Below are positions 22,956-31,645 of a stretch of 36,056 nucleotides of DNA, piece by piece; position 1 is the stretch's first letter; each line of letters starts with the position of its first letter. Source of the DNA: GCA-2733415 sp964635575 (GTDB lineage: Bacteria > Bacteroidota > Bacteroidia > Flavobacteriales > Flavobacteriaceae); the NCBI GenBank assembly GCA_964635575.1, contig CAZWNY010000011.1:1-36056 (forward strand). The letters are read 5' to 3'. The notes beneath the pieces are model-generated. The model did no database searches and was not told the origin of the DNA. It was given only the letters and a program-made list of their open reading frames with translations. Position numbers and translations under genes: made by a program.

Positions 22956-24196
22956 CGCATTTTGTAAATCCATTTTACAGGGTTTTGTTTTGTTTTGTTT
23001 TTTATTAAAAGAAATTTTAATACATTTCTACCATCGCTATTAGTAGCAACTACTCCTATGTTTTGCTTGGTATTTACAACATCTCCTTTTTTTACATATA
23101 CTTCTTTAAGATATACATATACGGTTAAATAGTTACCGTGTCGTACATAAACTGCTTGTGTGCTGCCTTTAATTTTTTGTACTACTAAAACGGTTCCGTC
23201 AAAAACGGCTCGTACTTTACTATTTTTTGAGGTCATAATTTCCACTCCGCTATTATGTGTATAAATACCTGACATTATTGGATGTGGTTGTTTGCCGAAG
23301 CGTTTGGTTATTCGTCCGTTTTTTACTGGCCAAGGCAGCTTACCTTTATTGGCTGTAAAACTTGCAGCTAATTTTTTGGACTCTGCGGTTAATGCGAAGG
23401 TTTTTGCTTTTTTATTTTTTCCTGCTTTTTTATTTGATTTTGCGATTGCAGCATTAATTAGCTTGTCTATTTTACGATCTAAAGCATTACTTTCTTTTTC
23501 TTTTTTTGCTATTCTTTTTTTAAAGGTATTGCTTTGTTTTTGAAGGGTTGTTATTAATTTTTTTTGTTCTAATTTTTCTTTTAATAATTTTGTTTTTTCG
23601 ATTGTATTTTCAGAAATTAGCTTTTTTTTAGCTTTTTTTTGAATACTTAAAGAGGTGTTTAATTGATGTAGTTTTTTTGTTTTTGAAACAATAGAGTCGG
23701 CTAGTTTTTTTTGAAAACTCTTATATTGTTTCATATAGTTGTAACGTTTATATGCTTGTAAAAAATTGTTTGACGATAATAAAAACATTAATTTACTTTG
23801 CTTTGCATTATTTTTATAGCTGTTTACTACTACTTTTGCATAGTCTTTTTTACGTAAAAATAAATCGGTTTGTAAATTGCTAATTTGTGTGTTATTACTT
23901 TTAATTTCTCGGTTTAATAAATTAGCTTGTTGATTGGTTATTTTAATTAAATTTTGACGTACTTTAACTTTTAAATTAACGTTTTCTATTTGCGCTAATA
24001 ATGATGTTTTTTCTTTTTTAGTATTGGACAATAGTGAGTGTATTTCTCGTATTTCTCGCAATACTTTTTGACGTTGCACTTCTAACTGTTTTTGTTTTTT
24101 AGATTGCCCAAAACTTGTTCCTATTGTAAATAACGACAAAAATAGTAGATATAAAACGATATGTTTTTTTATTTTAATCAAATGTAATTTTTTCAT
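22952..24196 (-). CDS. EnvC-like murein hydrolase activator with degenerate M23 domain
   Basis: The 414-aa protein has a signal peptide (ending near IGTSFGQ), a long coiled coil from about residue 30 to 250 and a C-terminal LytM/M23 domain from about 285. In the M23 part, HPIMSGIYTHNSGVEI stands where active enzymes have HxxxGxDI-type metal ligands, and HGNYLTVYVYL replaces the usual YAHL histidine pair. The metal site is therefore incomplete, and the protein probably activates amidases in septal peptidoglycan splitting rather than cutting itself, as EnvC does in E. coli. Its start overlaps the DUF4292 gene by 23 bp, indicating translational coupling. Confidence 0.88.
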   Translation of the reverse strand: MKKLHLIKIKKHIVLYLLFLSLFTIGTSFGQSKKQKQLEVQRQKVLREIREIHSLLSNTKKEKTSLLAQIENVNLKVKVRQNLIKITNQQANLLNREIKSNNTQISNLQTDLFLRKKDYAKVVVNSYKNNAKQSKLMFLLSSNNFLQAYKRYNYMKQYKSFQKKLADSIVSKTKKLHQLNTSLSIQKKAKKKLISENTIEKTKLLKEKLEQKKLITTLQKQSNTFKKRIAKKEKESNALDRKIDKLINAAIAKSNKKAGKNKKAKTFALTAESKKLAASFTANKGKLPWPVKNGRITKRFGKQPHPIMSGIYTHNSGVEIMTSKNSKVRAVFDGTVLVVQKIKGSTQAVYVRHGNYLTVYVYLKEVYVKKGDVVNTKQNIGVVATNSDGRNVLKFLLIKNKTKQNPVKWIYKMR

Positions 24197-24959
24197 AACC
24201 GCTAGGTATATTAAATGGAAATTTTAATTCGGAATTTAAAGTTGTGCTTTTATATTCCATATTTATTTGTGTTTCTGTTGTTTTTTTAAGCGTAGTAATG
24301 TATATTTTTAAAGGTATTAATTGTTCGTTTATTTTTTGATATTCTTGATAATTAACTACAAATTTACTTTGTTTTTGTGGTTGTATTACCTTTTGTTTTT
24401 TTATTTTAAATGTGGCTGGATATATTGTTACAAACTGCTCAAATAATTTTTCTTGTTGTTTCGGATACATTAAGTATTCTTCTTTTAAAACAGCAACATT
24501 ATGTAATGATGGTGTGAAGTCAAAAACGGAATTACCTATTAAAATTGCTTGTAATTGCTGGAAATTTATAGGCGTACCCATTAATTTGCTGAGTATTTTA
24601 AAGTTGCCCTTAAAATAGGTTTTGTTTAATTTATTATAAAATTGAACTTTATTTGGGGTTATTAAAAATTTCATTCCTGAAACTCCTACTTTTTTAAAAC
24701 TCATCCATATTTTTTTATTTTTTAAAATACGCAATCCTATGGTGAAATTTTGTTCGTTTTTTAGAGTTTTAACGTTTGTTTTTATATTTGTACGTAAGGT
24801 TTTGAAATCGCTTTTTTGAGCATTCACTTTTTCTGCAATTTTAGCAACACTCATTTTATTGGTGTTGTTAATTGTTATAATTCCTTTTTTTGTTTTACAG
24901 CTAATTAGTAAAACAGAAATAGTAACCATATAATAAAATAATTTTATGTGTGTTTTCAT
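24174..24959 (-). CDS. DUF4292 lipoprotein
   Basis: The 261-aa protein has a lipobox (SVLLISCKTKKG, Cys21). Its mature part resembles DUF4292: KIWMSFKKVGVSGMKFLITP, YFKGNFKILSKLMGTPINF and a C-terminal PFNIPSGYEKI. The overall pattern recalls LolA/LolB-like lipoprotein carriers, as far as I can judge, but a role in lipoprotein transport is only a guess. It lies between the TPR gene (16 bp upstream) and the EnvC-like gene (23-bp overlap), an arrangement seen in other flavobacteria, so it is an envelope operon. Confidence 0.82.
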   Translation of the reverse strand: MKTHIKLFYYMVTISVLLISCKTKKGIITINNTNKMSVAKIAEKVNAQKSDFKTLRTNIKTNVKTLKNEQNFTIGLRILKNKKIWMSFKKVGVSGMKFLITPNKVQFYNKLNKTYFKGNFKILSKLMGTPINFQQLQAILIGNSVFDFTPSLHNVAVLKEEYLMYPKQQEKLFEQFVTIYPATFKIKKQKVIQPQKQSKFVVNYQEYQKINEQLIPLKIYITTLKKTTETQINMEYKSTTLNSELKFPFNIPSGYEKITFD

Positions 24960-24975
24960 TTCAAAAAATCTGGTT

Positions 24976-26301
24976 TTATTGTTTTGCCTTTTTTAAATAA
25001 TTTTTTTGTTTTTTAGTGTTGCCTAACAACTCATACGATTTTGCCATTTGCATGTAAAAATTAGTTTCCATTTTTGGATTTTCAATAATATAATCTAACC
25101 CAAAGGTTAAACTTTCTATTGCTTTTTTAGGTAAATTGATTAAATTTAATGCTGTTGCTTGTTGTAAATAAAAAATAGATTGTGCTGGATATAAATTTAA
25201 TGCTTTTGTTGCGGATATTAATGCTTTATTGGGTTTTTTTTTATCTAAAAATAATTGTATTAGTATTTTTAAATCCGAAAATTTGGCAACTTTACTATCT
25301 GATGCCTTTGCTAAGATTTCATTTATTTTTTGAGTATTGTTTGTTGCTTCATACAAATGTATCATTTTATTAGAAAGCGATGGATATGCTGCTGCTTTTA
25401 ATGCTTTTTCTAATTCTGGCAAATACTGTAGGTTTTTTGCAGTAAATTTATAAAAATCGTTTAACACTTTTTGTTTTTCTCTTACCGATAGTAAACTTCC
25501 AGCTATTGTTACTTTATGTAAAGCAAAAACAACATCGTTTATTTTACCTTGTGTTTGGTAGTATTTATACAACGACAAATACGGATGTGGAGAGTTTGGA
25601 TAAGCTTCTTTAAATGCTATTGCTGTTTCATATCCTTTTTTATTATTTTTTAATATACTATAGGTGTAAATTAAACGGGTATAATCTGTTAATTTGGCGG
25701 TTTCTTTATTTATTTTTTTGTTGATATAGGCTACTATTTTATCCTGTTTTTTTTGATGACCATAAATTGCGTAGCGTAAATTTTCTCTTTTTTTAGTTAT
25801 TCCTAAAGTTACATCTAAATCGTTTATAACCTGTAATGCTTCTTTATAGTTTTTAGATGAGTAATATTGTTTTACCAGTTCTTCTTTATATTTTGGTTTT
25901 AACACAATTAATTTTTTTAAAACCTCAACTGTTTTTTGTTGATTTTTTGTGGTTTTTTGTAATTGATACATTGCATATAAAATCCACTCATTGTTTGGCT
26001 TTAAGGTGTTTGCTTTTTGTAAAGCGTCTGCAGCTAACTGAAGTTTATCGAGTTTAAAATAATTTTTACCCAACTCAAAATATACCGATGCTTCATTGGT
26101 GTTTTCTGCTAAGCAATTTATTAGTAAATCGACTGCTTTATCATAGTTTTCAATTCCTTTTTGCTGTATTGCGTTAAAGAAGTTTTCTTGAAAAACATCC
26201 GAAACATCTCCTGAATCATCTTCACGCTCTGGCTGTTGTGCAAAGAGTAATGCGTTGCAAAGTAATGTAACTATAAATAATATGTGTTTTGTGTTTTTCA
26301 A
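24976..26301 (-). CDS. Exported tetratricopeptide repeat protein
   Basis: The 441-aa protein has a signal peptide (ILFIVTLLCNALLFAQ) and then helical TPR pairs throughout, for example ASVYFELGKNYFKLDKLQLA and TNFYMQMAKSYELLGNTKKQ. TPR arrays bind protein partners, probably in the periplasm here. It heads the TPR-DUF4292-EnvC-like set and may serve septation or envelope assembly. The start is TTG at 26301-26299: an in-frame stop is 21 nt upstream and no Met lies in the signal peptide. That TTG overlaps the TGA of the upstream ceramidase pseudogene (TTGA), so translation was once coupled to that gene. Confidence 0.87.
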   Translation of the reverse strand: MKNTKHILFIVTLLCNALLFAQQPEREDDSGDVSDVFQENFFNAIQQKGIENYDKAVDLLINCLAENTNEASVYFELGKNYFKLDKLQLAADALQKANTLKPNNEWILYAMYQLQKTTKNQQKTVEVLKKLIVLKPKYKEELVKQYYSSKNYKEALQVINDLDVTLGITKKRENLRYAIYGHQKKQDKIVAYINKKINKETAKLTDYTRLIYTYSILKNNKKGYETAIAFKEAYPNSPHPYLSLYKYYQTQGKINDVVFALHKVTIAGSLLSVREKQKVLNDFYKFTAKNLQYLPELEKALKAAAYPSLSNKMIHLYEATNNTQKINEILAKASDSKVAKFSDLKILIQLFLDKKKPNKALISATKALNLYPAQSIFYLQQATALNLINLPKKAIESLTFGLDYIIENPKMETNFYMQMAKSYELLGNTKKQKNYLKKAKQ

Positions 26302-26993
26302 TTGTTGTTTTTTTCTAAATTAAATTTAATAAATAGGTAAACTCCAATAGCGGCAAATATATGTTTAAGCGTATGACCGCTTATCGTTTTTAAAACTTGA
26401 TGTGTATTTACATCCTATTTTTCTAAAAATTTAGCCACAATATACGCTAATAGTAATAACCTAAACCCTTTTGTTTTATTGTTTTGTTTTTTAAATAACA
26501 ATAAAATAGTTGGCATTACAAGTAACGGATAAAATTTAACGATTGCATACCATCTTAAATCGTTAAATTGCACCCAATATGCTATTGGTAGTGTTCCGAA
26601 AATTAATAAAGAAATGAGTGTTTTATTTCCTATTTTAACACTTATAAAGGTTGTAATTACTATTAAAAAAGAGCCATAAACGCAATTGTCATTGGCAATC
26701 TATCCTATATTAAGGTTTCATTATTCGGGTTGTAATGATAATATGCTGATCCAAAAGCTACTAGTGAAATTCCTGTAAAAAATAGTTTATATTGTGGTGT
26801 ATTTTTACTTGTTTCTTGTATTTTAAACAATTCTAATATTCCGACTAACAAAAATGGGTAATTTGATAAAATTAGGGATTCCAAAAAATGTGTTTTCATC
26901 ACTAAAATTATGATAATTTACATTTTGTGGTATTGGTGCTGAAAAGAAAAATCCAATAACAGATACGATTCCTAATGTCTATATAGATATCCT
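26298..26993 (-). pseudogene. Decayed ceramidase-family (alkaline phytoceramidase-like) membrane protein gene
   Basis: Joining minus-strand frames gives fragments of a ceramidase-family (PF05875 type) protein: IGFFFSAPIPQNVNYHNFSD, then FFGIPNF, LSNYPFLLVGILELF, FGSAYYHYNPNNETLI, DRLPMTIAFMALF, WVQFNDLRWYAIVKFYP and TISGHTLKHIFAAIGVYLF. Lesions: TAG at 26979-26981; a frameshift with some lost sequence near 26870-26880; TAG at 26705-26707 where Trp is expected; a one-base loss in the A6 run at 26665-26670; TAG at 26415-26417. The final TGA overlaps the TTG start of the TPR gene. Several independent lesions make a sequencing error unlikely as the sole explanation. Intact relatives are polytopic membrane hydrolases of uncertain bacterial function. 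Confidence 0.75.
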
Positions 26994-27224
26994 ATTTTTT
27001 TCAATTTTTAATTGCAGTTTTTATTGTAGTATTAATGATTAATTGTTAAGTTTTACAAAGTTGTTGTCTTTTTTAACCTGCTTGAGATTTAAAAGATATT
27101 ATTTTATCTTAAACTGTAACTTTATTTGAACTAAAAAAGCTCCAATATTACTATTGAAACTTTTATTTTAGATTTTAAATTAACTTGCGGATTTAAGGTA
27201 TTATATAAAAAAATGGTGGGCCAT

Positions 27225-27260
27225 TAGTTTACGATTTGTACGGGTTACAAATCCGTATCA
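27225..27260. repeat. REP-like palindrome
   Basis: ATTTGTA (27234-27240) and TACAAAT (27246-27252) are perfect 7-bp inverted repeats around CGGGT, and ACGG/CCGT pair in an alternative fold. The sequence recalls the REP elements mobilised by RAYT transposases in Bacteroidota, where GGATTTGTAACCCGT-like cores are common; no transposase gene is present here. The flanks 26994-27224 and 27261-27341 hold nothing else I can identify. Confidence 0.4.
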
Positions 27261-27341
27261 TCCGGCTGTATTAACGTTTATTACGTTTGGTTTTCTTGAG
27301 CTTTACACGATCAATTACTAATAGTTGGATTTGAGTCTGTT

Positions 27342-27545
27342 TTATAAATTGTTCCATAAAACTTTAAATTTTTTAGAAATAGAGTAATAATAGTGTTTTA
27401 GACTATCTCTTTTTTCTGAAAACTCGAGTGCTGGGTTTAAAGAGTACTTAATTTATATTTAAAATTTCCAGTTCTCTTTTGCTGTATCCGTACTTTGCCC
27501 AACCAATACTAACATCCATTGTAAAATTATATTTATTTTCAACAA
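27342..27545 (-). pseudogene. Truncated, frameshifted coding remnant after the nucleotidyltransferase gene
   Basis: On the minus strand one frame reads NGIIVENKYNFTMDVSIGWA, then KYGYSKRELEILNIN and a stop. A second frame takes over with KYSLNPALEFSEKRDSLKHY and continues to a TAA at 27344-27342. Together they look like the C-terminal part of a protein with amphipathic strands, broken by a frameshift near 27455-27465 and lacking a start. I do not recognise the family. The remnant begins directly at the stop of the nucleotidyltransferase gene. Confidence 0.4.
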
Positions 27546-28562
27546 TTATTCCATTTTAGTATAATCCCCTAAACTAACTTTTTTATAATTTCCATCGTAT
27601 TTAACGTAATTACCAATCATTGCTTCCTGTAAACATGCATTTTTAAGTTCGGTATTGGTTTGTACTAATGAGTTGTTAATGCTTACATTATTTAAAATGG
27701 TATTTTTTCCTATCGAAACGTTTGGTCCTACTTTACTATTGTTTAATACTACGTTTTCTCCAATAAAACATGGTTTAATAATGGTTGAGTTGGTTAATTT
27801 TACGGTATCTGAAACTAATTTTTCGCCGTCTTGAGTTAAAAAACCTAACATACGTGTATTGGTATCTATGGCAACTTCTTTGTTTCCGCAGTCCATCCAT
27901 TCATCAACAGCACCTGTTACAAATACTTTATTGTTGCGCATCATTCCTTTTATACCATCATTTATTTGATATTCGCCACCATTAATAATGTTGTTGTCTA
28001 AAACAATTTGCAATTCGTGTTTTAAAACGGCTACATCTTTAAAATAATAAATACCTATTACGGCTTCATCGGAAACAAATTCGGTTGGCTTTTCGATCAG
28101 TTCAACAATTTGTTTTTTGCTGTTTAATTTTACTACTCCGTATGCTTCTGGGTTTTTTACTTTTTTTGTCCAAATTACGGCATCAGCTTCTTTGTTTAAG
28201 TTAAAAGTAGCTCTAATTAAGGTATCGGCATACGCAATTACCGCAGGACCTGAAAGTGATTTTTTTGCACACATAATTGCATGACCTGTTCCTAGTGGTT
28301 CGTTTTGTCGATAGATAGTTGCTTTTGATCCTAAACTTTTTGCTAAGTTTTTTAGACTTTCAACTACATCGTTTCCAAAAAAAGCGGGGTCACCTAAAAT
28401 GAAGGCTATTTCTTTAATTGGTTCGTTTAAAACTTTTGCAATATCGGCAACCAAACGATGTACAATTGGTGTTCCTGCAATTGGTATTAATGGTTTGGGA
28501 ACGGTTAAACTATGTGGTCGTAAACGAGAACCTCGTCCTGCCATTGGTACTATTATTTTCAT
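27546..28562 (-). CDS. Sugar-phosphate nucleotidyltransferase
   Basis: The 338-aa protein has an N-terminal nucleotidyltransferase fold with GRGSRLRPHSLTVPKPL (9-25), the pyrophosphorylase signature, followed by GTGHAIMCAK and YADTLI. Residues from about 250 on are left-handed beta-helix repeats (VVLNNSKVGPNVSIGKNTIL). It makes an NDP-sugar from a sugar 1-phosphate, either as a glucose-1-phosphate thymidylyl-/uridylyl- or mannose-1-phosphate guanylyltransferase-like enzyme; the substrate cannot be told. It is followed on the same strand by dut and the flippase gene further upstream, suggesting a polysaccharide or cell-wall precursor role. A missing second domain argues against a bifunctional GlmU. 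Confidence 0.87.
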   Translation of the reverse strand: MKIIVPMAGRGSRLRPHSLTVPKPLIPIAGTPIVHRLVADIAKVLNEPIKEIAFILGDPAFFGNDVVESLKNLAKSLGSKATIYRQNEPLGTGHAIMCAKKSLSGPAVIAYADTLIRATFNLNKEADAVIWTKKVKNPEAYGVVKLNSKKQIVELIEKPTEFVSDEAVIGIYYFKDVAVLKHELQIVLDNNIINGGEYQINDGIKGMMRNNKVFVTGAVDEWMDCGNKEVAIDTNTRMLGFLTQDGEKLVSDTVKLTNSTIIKPCFIGENVVLNNSKVGPNVSIGKNTILNNVSINNSLVQTNTELKNACLQEAMIGNYVKYDGNYKKVSLGDYTKME

Positions 28563-28673
28563 ATTTTTTATATTAAAAAGATAAGTTTTATTCTTTTAAA
28601 AACCTTTCTATAAGATAATTATAAATGTATCGTATTTCTTACAGCGAAGCGGTTTTTTATCAAAACAAAAAAA

Positions 28674-29108
28674 TTATTTTACTCCTGTACTTCCAAAGCC
28701 GCCTTTTCCTCTTGAGGTTTCCGATAATTCGGTAACTTGTGTCCATGCTGCACGTTCGTGTTTTGCGATGATTAATTGAGCAATGCGTTCACCGTTTTCA
28801 ATCGTAAAATTTTTATTGGATAAATTTACTAAAATCACACCTATTTCTCCTCTATAATCAGCATCAATTGTTCCTGGTGCATTTAAAACTGTAATTCCTT
28901 TTTTTATTGCCAATCCGCTACGTGGACGAACTTGTGCCTCTATGCCAATGGGTAACTCTATATATAGACCTGTTTTTACAATACAACGTTCCATAGGTTT
29001 TATAACTATTGACTCGGCAAGGTTTGCTCGTAAATCCATACCTGCGGATGCGATGGTTTCATAGTGTGGCAACGCATGATTGGATGTATTAATAATATTG
29101 ATATTCAT
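28674..29108 (-). CDS. dut: dUTP diphosphatase
   Basis: The 144-aa trimeric dUTPase hydrolyses dUTP to dUMP, keeping uracil out of DNA and supplying dTMP synthesis. All five motifs are present: AGMDLRA (22-28), RPRSGLA (61-67), NAPGTIDADYRGEIG (76-90, with the catalytic aspartate in TID), GERIAQLI, and the C-terminal RGKGGFGSTG that closes over the nucleotide. Length is normal. It lies between the flippase gene (47 bp upstream) and the nucleotidyltransferase gene (111 bp downstream). Confidence 0.97.
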   Translation of the reverse strand: MNINIINTSNHALPHYETIASAGMDLRANLAESIVIKPMERCIVKTGLYIELPIGIEAQVRPRSGLAIKKGITVLNAPGTIDADYRGEIGVILVNLSNKNFTIENGERIAQLIIAKHERAAWTQVTELSETSRGKGGFGSTGVK

Positions 29109-29155
29109 AATTTTAATTTATTTGGATTTTTTGAATTCTAACTTAATATTAGTGG

Positions 29156-30589
29156 TTAGTTTTTAGATTTTAACAGTTTTTTCATATCTTCTTTCTCTAA
29201 AAAAAAGATTAAAGCCATAAATATAATTAAAAATCCTGTTCCTATTACTACATCATTATCAAATTGATAAAAAGCTAAAAATGAAAATAGTGCTGATATT
29301 GATATATACAGGCTAATTCGTTTTACATTATATGGCACCGCATATTGTTTTTTTCCTAAAAAGTATGAAACGAACATCATGCTTCCGTACGCTAATAATG
29401 TAGCATAGGCAGATGCCATAAAACCTATTTCTGGTATTAAAAACCAATTAAATAATATGGTAATTACAGCTCCAAAAATAGAAATATACATTCCGTATTG
29501 TGTTTTGTCTGTTAATTTATACCAAATGGATAAGTTATGATAAATACCCAAAAATAAATTAGCCAACAATATAATAGGAACAATATCTATAGCTATTAAA
29601 TAGGTTTCATTACCTATAAAAATATTTTTTATAATTCCTAAATATACGGTTATCGTTAGTAAACCGATGCTTCCTACAATGGTAAAATATTTTAGAATGA
29701 TAGCGTACGTTTGCTTTGCATTTTCTTTATCAGAATGATTAAAAAAGAAAGGTTCTGCACCCATACGAAACGCTTGTATAAAGAGCGTCATAAAAACGGC
29801 TAATTTATAACAGGCGCTATATGCGCCATTAATGTTTTTATCGGCTAAAATAGGTAAGAGCCATTTATCTAAGTTTTCGTTAATTACAAATGCAATACCT
29901 GCTACCATAATTGGCCAACCGTATTGCAATAATTCTTTTAAAATAGAGGTGTTTATTTTTAATTTTGACTTGAAAAAATAAGGCGACACTAAAAGCAATA
30001 CACAAATACTTGCTATTAAATTAGCTATAAATACATACATCACGTTATCTGACACTGTAAATATATTTTGAAGCACCGTTGCTCCAAATTTATCAGACAA
30101 AAACAAGACATTTAACACTACAATTATAAGTACATTTATCAATTTAATAACTGCAAATTTTATAGGTTTTCCTGTTACTCGTAAATAAGCAAACGGAATT
30201 ACAATTAGGGTTTCTACTATGGTTATGCCCATTAATATTTGAAAAACATATACTGGCAAATGCATTAATATAGCTAGTTCGCTACTAAACGCAAATACAA
30301 CCGCTCCGAAAATTAGTGTGCTAATTAATAGTGTTAACAATGTGGTGGAAAACACCTCATCTTTATTTTTATGTTTGCTAAAAAATCTAAAAAATGAAGT
30401 TTCTAGTCCGTAAGTTAATAATACATTAAAAAATGCGGCATATACATAAAACGTTGTGTTATCGGAATAGCTTTCATTTGCAAAAACAACAGTATGCAGT
30501 GGTACTAATAAAAAATTGATTAAACGAGGCAATACTATGGCTAAACCATAAATTAATGTGTCTTTAAAAAAACGCTGTAATACACTCAA
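29156..30589 (-). CDS. Polysaccharide/oligosaccharide flippase (MOP superfamily)
   Basis: The 477-aa protein is a multispan membrane protein of the Wzx-like type, about 12-14 hydrophobic helices, beginning SVLQRFFKDTLIYGLAIVLP and with the typical RLINFLLVPLHT segment. It likely flips lipid-linked sugars from the inner to the outer leaflet of the cytoplasmic membrane. A lipid II flippase role (MurJ) is less likely from the N-terminal pattern. The start is TTG at 30589: a TAA lies in frame 15 nt upstream and the family start coincides with this codon. It shares direction with dut and the nucleotidyltransferase gene. Confidence 0.88.
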   Translation of the reverse strand: MSVLQRFFKDTLIYGLAIVLPRLINFLLVPLHTVVFANESYSDNTTFYVYAAFFNVLLTYGLETSFFRFFSKHKNKDEVFSTTLLTLLISTLIFGAVVFAFSSELAILMHLPVYVFQILMGITIVETLIVIPFAYLRVTGKPIKFAVIKLINVLIIVVLNVLFLSDKFGATVLQNIFTVSDNVMYVFIANLIASICVLLLVSPYFFKSKLKINTSILKELLQYGWPIMVAGIAFVINENLDKWLLPILADKNINGAYSACYKLAVFMTLFIQAFRMGAEPFFFNHSDKENAKQTYAIILKYFTIVGSIGLLTITVYLGIIKNIFIGNETYLIAIDIVPIILLANLFLGIYHNLSIWYKLTDKTQYGMYISIFGAVITILFNWFLIPEIGFMASAYATLLAYGSMMFVSYFLGKKQYAVPYNVKRISLYISISALFSFLAFYQFDNDVVIGTGFLIIFMALIFFLEKEDMKKLLKSKN

Positions 30590-30729
30590 ATTTTCTCTTT
30601 TTTAATGGCTATAAAAGTAGGGTTTTGTTTGGGCTTAACAAAATAATAGATTTAAAAAGGGTTTTATACCTAAAAAATATGCGTTCAGACTTTAAACAAC
30701 TCACTGACCATCAACACCATATGTGTAAA

Positions 30730-31515
30730 TTAAAATCCTTTTTCTAATTGTATAATTTCGTATGCTGCGCTAATTTCTTTAAATTTTTCTTCTGCAATTA
30801 TCACTAATTTTTCAGGAACTCCATGTTGTTTATCTGGATGATATTTTTTTGCCATTTTTCGATAAGCTTTTTTAATTTCGGAAGCGGTAGCTGTTTTAGT
30901 AATTTCTAATGTTTCATAAGCGCTTTTAGAGCTAAACCCATTGTTGCTAGGTTTTTGATAGCCATTTCTATTTCTATAATTTGTAAATTGATTGGCAACG
31001 GAATTAAAATCGTTTCTTTGTAAACGTAATAAACTTGCTATTTTTTGTATTTCATTAATTTCAATTGTTCCTACATATCCGTCAGATGCAGCGATCCCAA
31101 ATAAATAACGTATTACTTGTACTCTTCCGTTATAACTAACTCTACGTTGTATTTGAAGGCATGCTCTTTCGACAGAAACAATCTCGTTTTTTATAATTTC
31201 ATTAAAAAACTTAAATACTTTATTTGCGCGTTCTTTTCCGAATTGAGTTACAAAATGAGTACGCACATAATCTAACTCTCGCTGATCTACGTCTCCATCT
31301 GCTTTAATTATTATTGCCGATAATATTAATAAACTAACTTCAAACGTTCCTGGTTGTCTATTTTCATTTTGTGTATGTTGTTCTTTTTTGTGCAATTTTG
31401 CATCAGATCGATAAAGCGTCTCTATCAAACTTCCGAAAGCAAAACCTATCATTGCTCCAATAGGACCTCTTATTGCCCAACCAATTGCTGCTCCTACAAA
31501 TCGTATAAAACCCAT
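30730..31515 (-). CDS. TerB-like and DnaJ-domain protein (DjlA-like)
   Basis: The 261-aa protein starts with a glycine-rich hydrophobic stretch (MGFIRFVGAAIGWAIRGPIG and onwards) that may insert in the membrane. A TerB-like helical domain follows (about residues 50-170, including IIKADGDVDQRELDYVRTHF and ASDGYVGTIEINEIQKIA). A C-terminal J domain of about 65 residues has the HPDK motif (KYHPDK), which stimulates DnaK ATPase. This is the layout of DjlA-type membrane co-chaperones. I place the start at ATG 31515; an upstream TTG frame would add seven poorly supported residues. It is transcribed away from the bacilliredoxin gene. Confidence 0.86.
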   Translation of the reverse strand: MGFIRFVGAAIGWAIRGPIGAMIGFAFGSLIETLYRSDAKLHKKEQHTQNENRQPGTFEVSLLILSAIIIKADGDVDQRELDYVRTHFVTQFGKERANKVFKFFNEIIKNEIVSVERACLQIQRRVSYNGRVQVIRYLFGIAASDGYVGTIEINEIQKIASLLRLQRNDFNSVANQFTNYRNRNGYQKPSNNGFSSKSAYETLEITKTATASEIKKAYRKMAKKYHPDKQHGVPEKLVIIAEEKFKEISAAYEIIQLEKGF

Positions 31516-31608
31516 ATTATTCTTTAAAAAAATCAAATATACTTGAAAACGATATTATTACTCTTCATATTTTAGAATTATTTAGGATTATTCGCATTAT
31601 TTTTTTTG

Positions 31609-31616
31609 TACTTTTG
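31609..31616 (+). promoter_or_regulatory. Bacteroidota -7 element of the bacilliredoxin gene
   Basis: TACTTTTG exactly matches TAnnTTTG and ends 29 nt before the ATG at 31646. A clear -33 TTG is not visible. Confidence 0.45.
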
Positions 31617-31645
31617 CGTTTCAATTAATTTTAAAAAAAATAATT

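Noticed and set aside
26705..26902. Independent 65-aa gene
   Set aside because: It is one open stretch of the broken ceramidase-family gene: homologous sequence continues past its stop in the same frame (DRLPMT).
27181..27300. Possible tRNA or other stable RNA around the GGGTTACAAATCC string
   Set aside because: The string looks like a T-arm at first, but no acceptor stem, anticodon arm or D-arm can be built; a REP-like palindrome explains it better.
28630..28660. Terminator with GCGAAGCGG and a T6 run between dut and the nucleotidyltransferase gene
   Set aside because: The GC-rich part does not form a stem of more than two or three pairs.
31516..31536. Seven-residue N-terminal extension of the TerB/DnaJ protein from a TTG
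   Set aside because: The ATG at 31515 precedes the glycine-rich family start directly.
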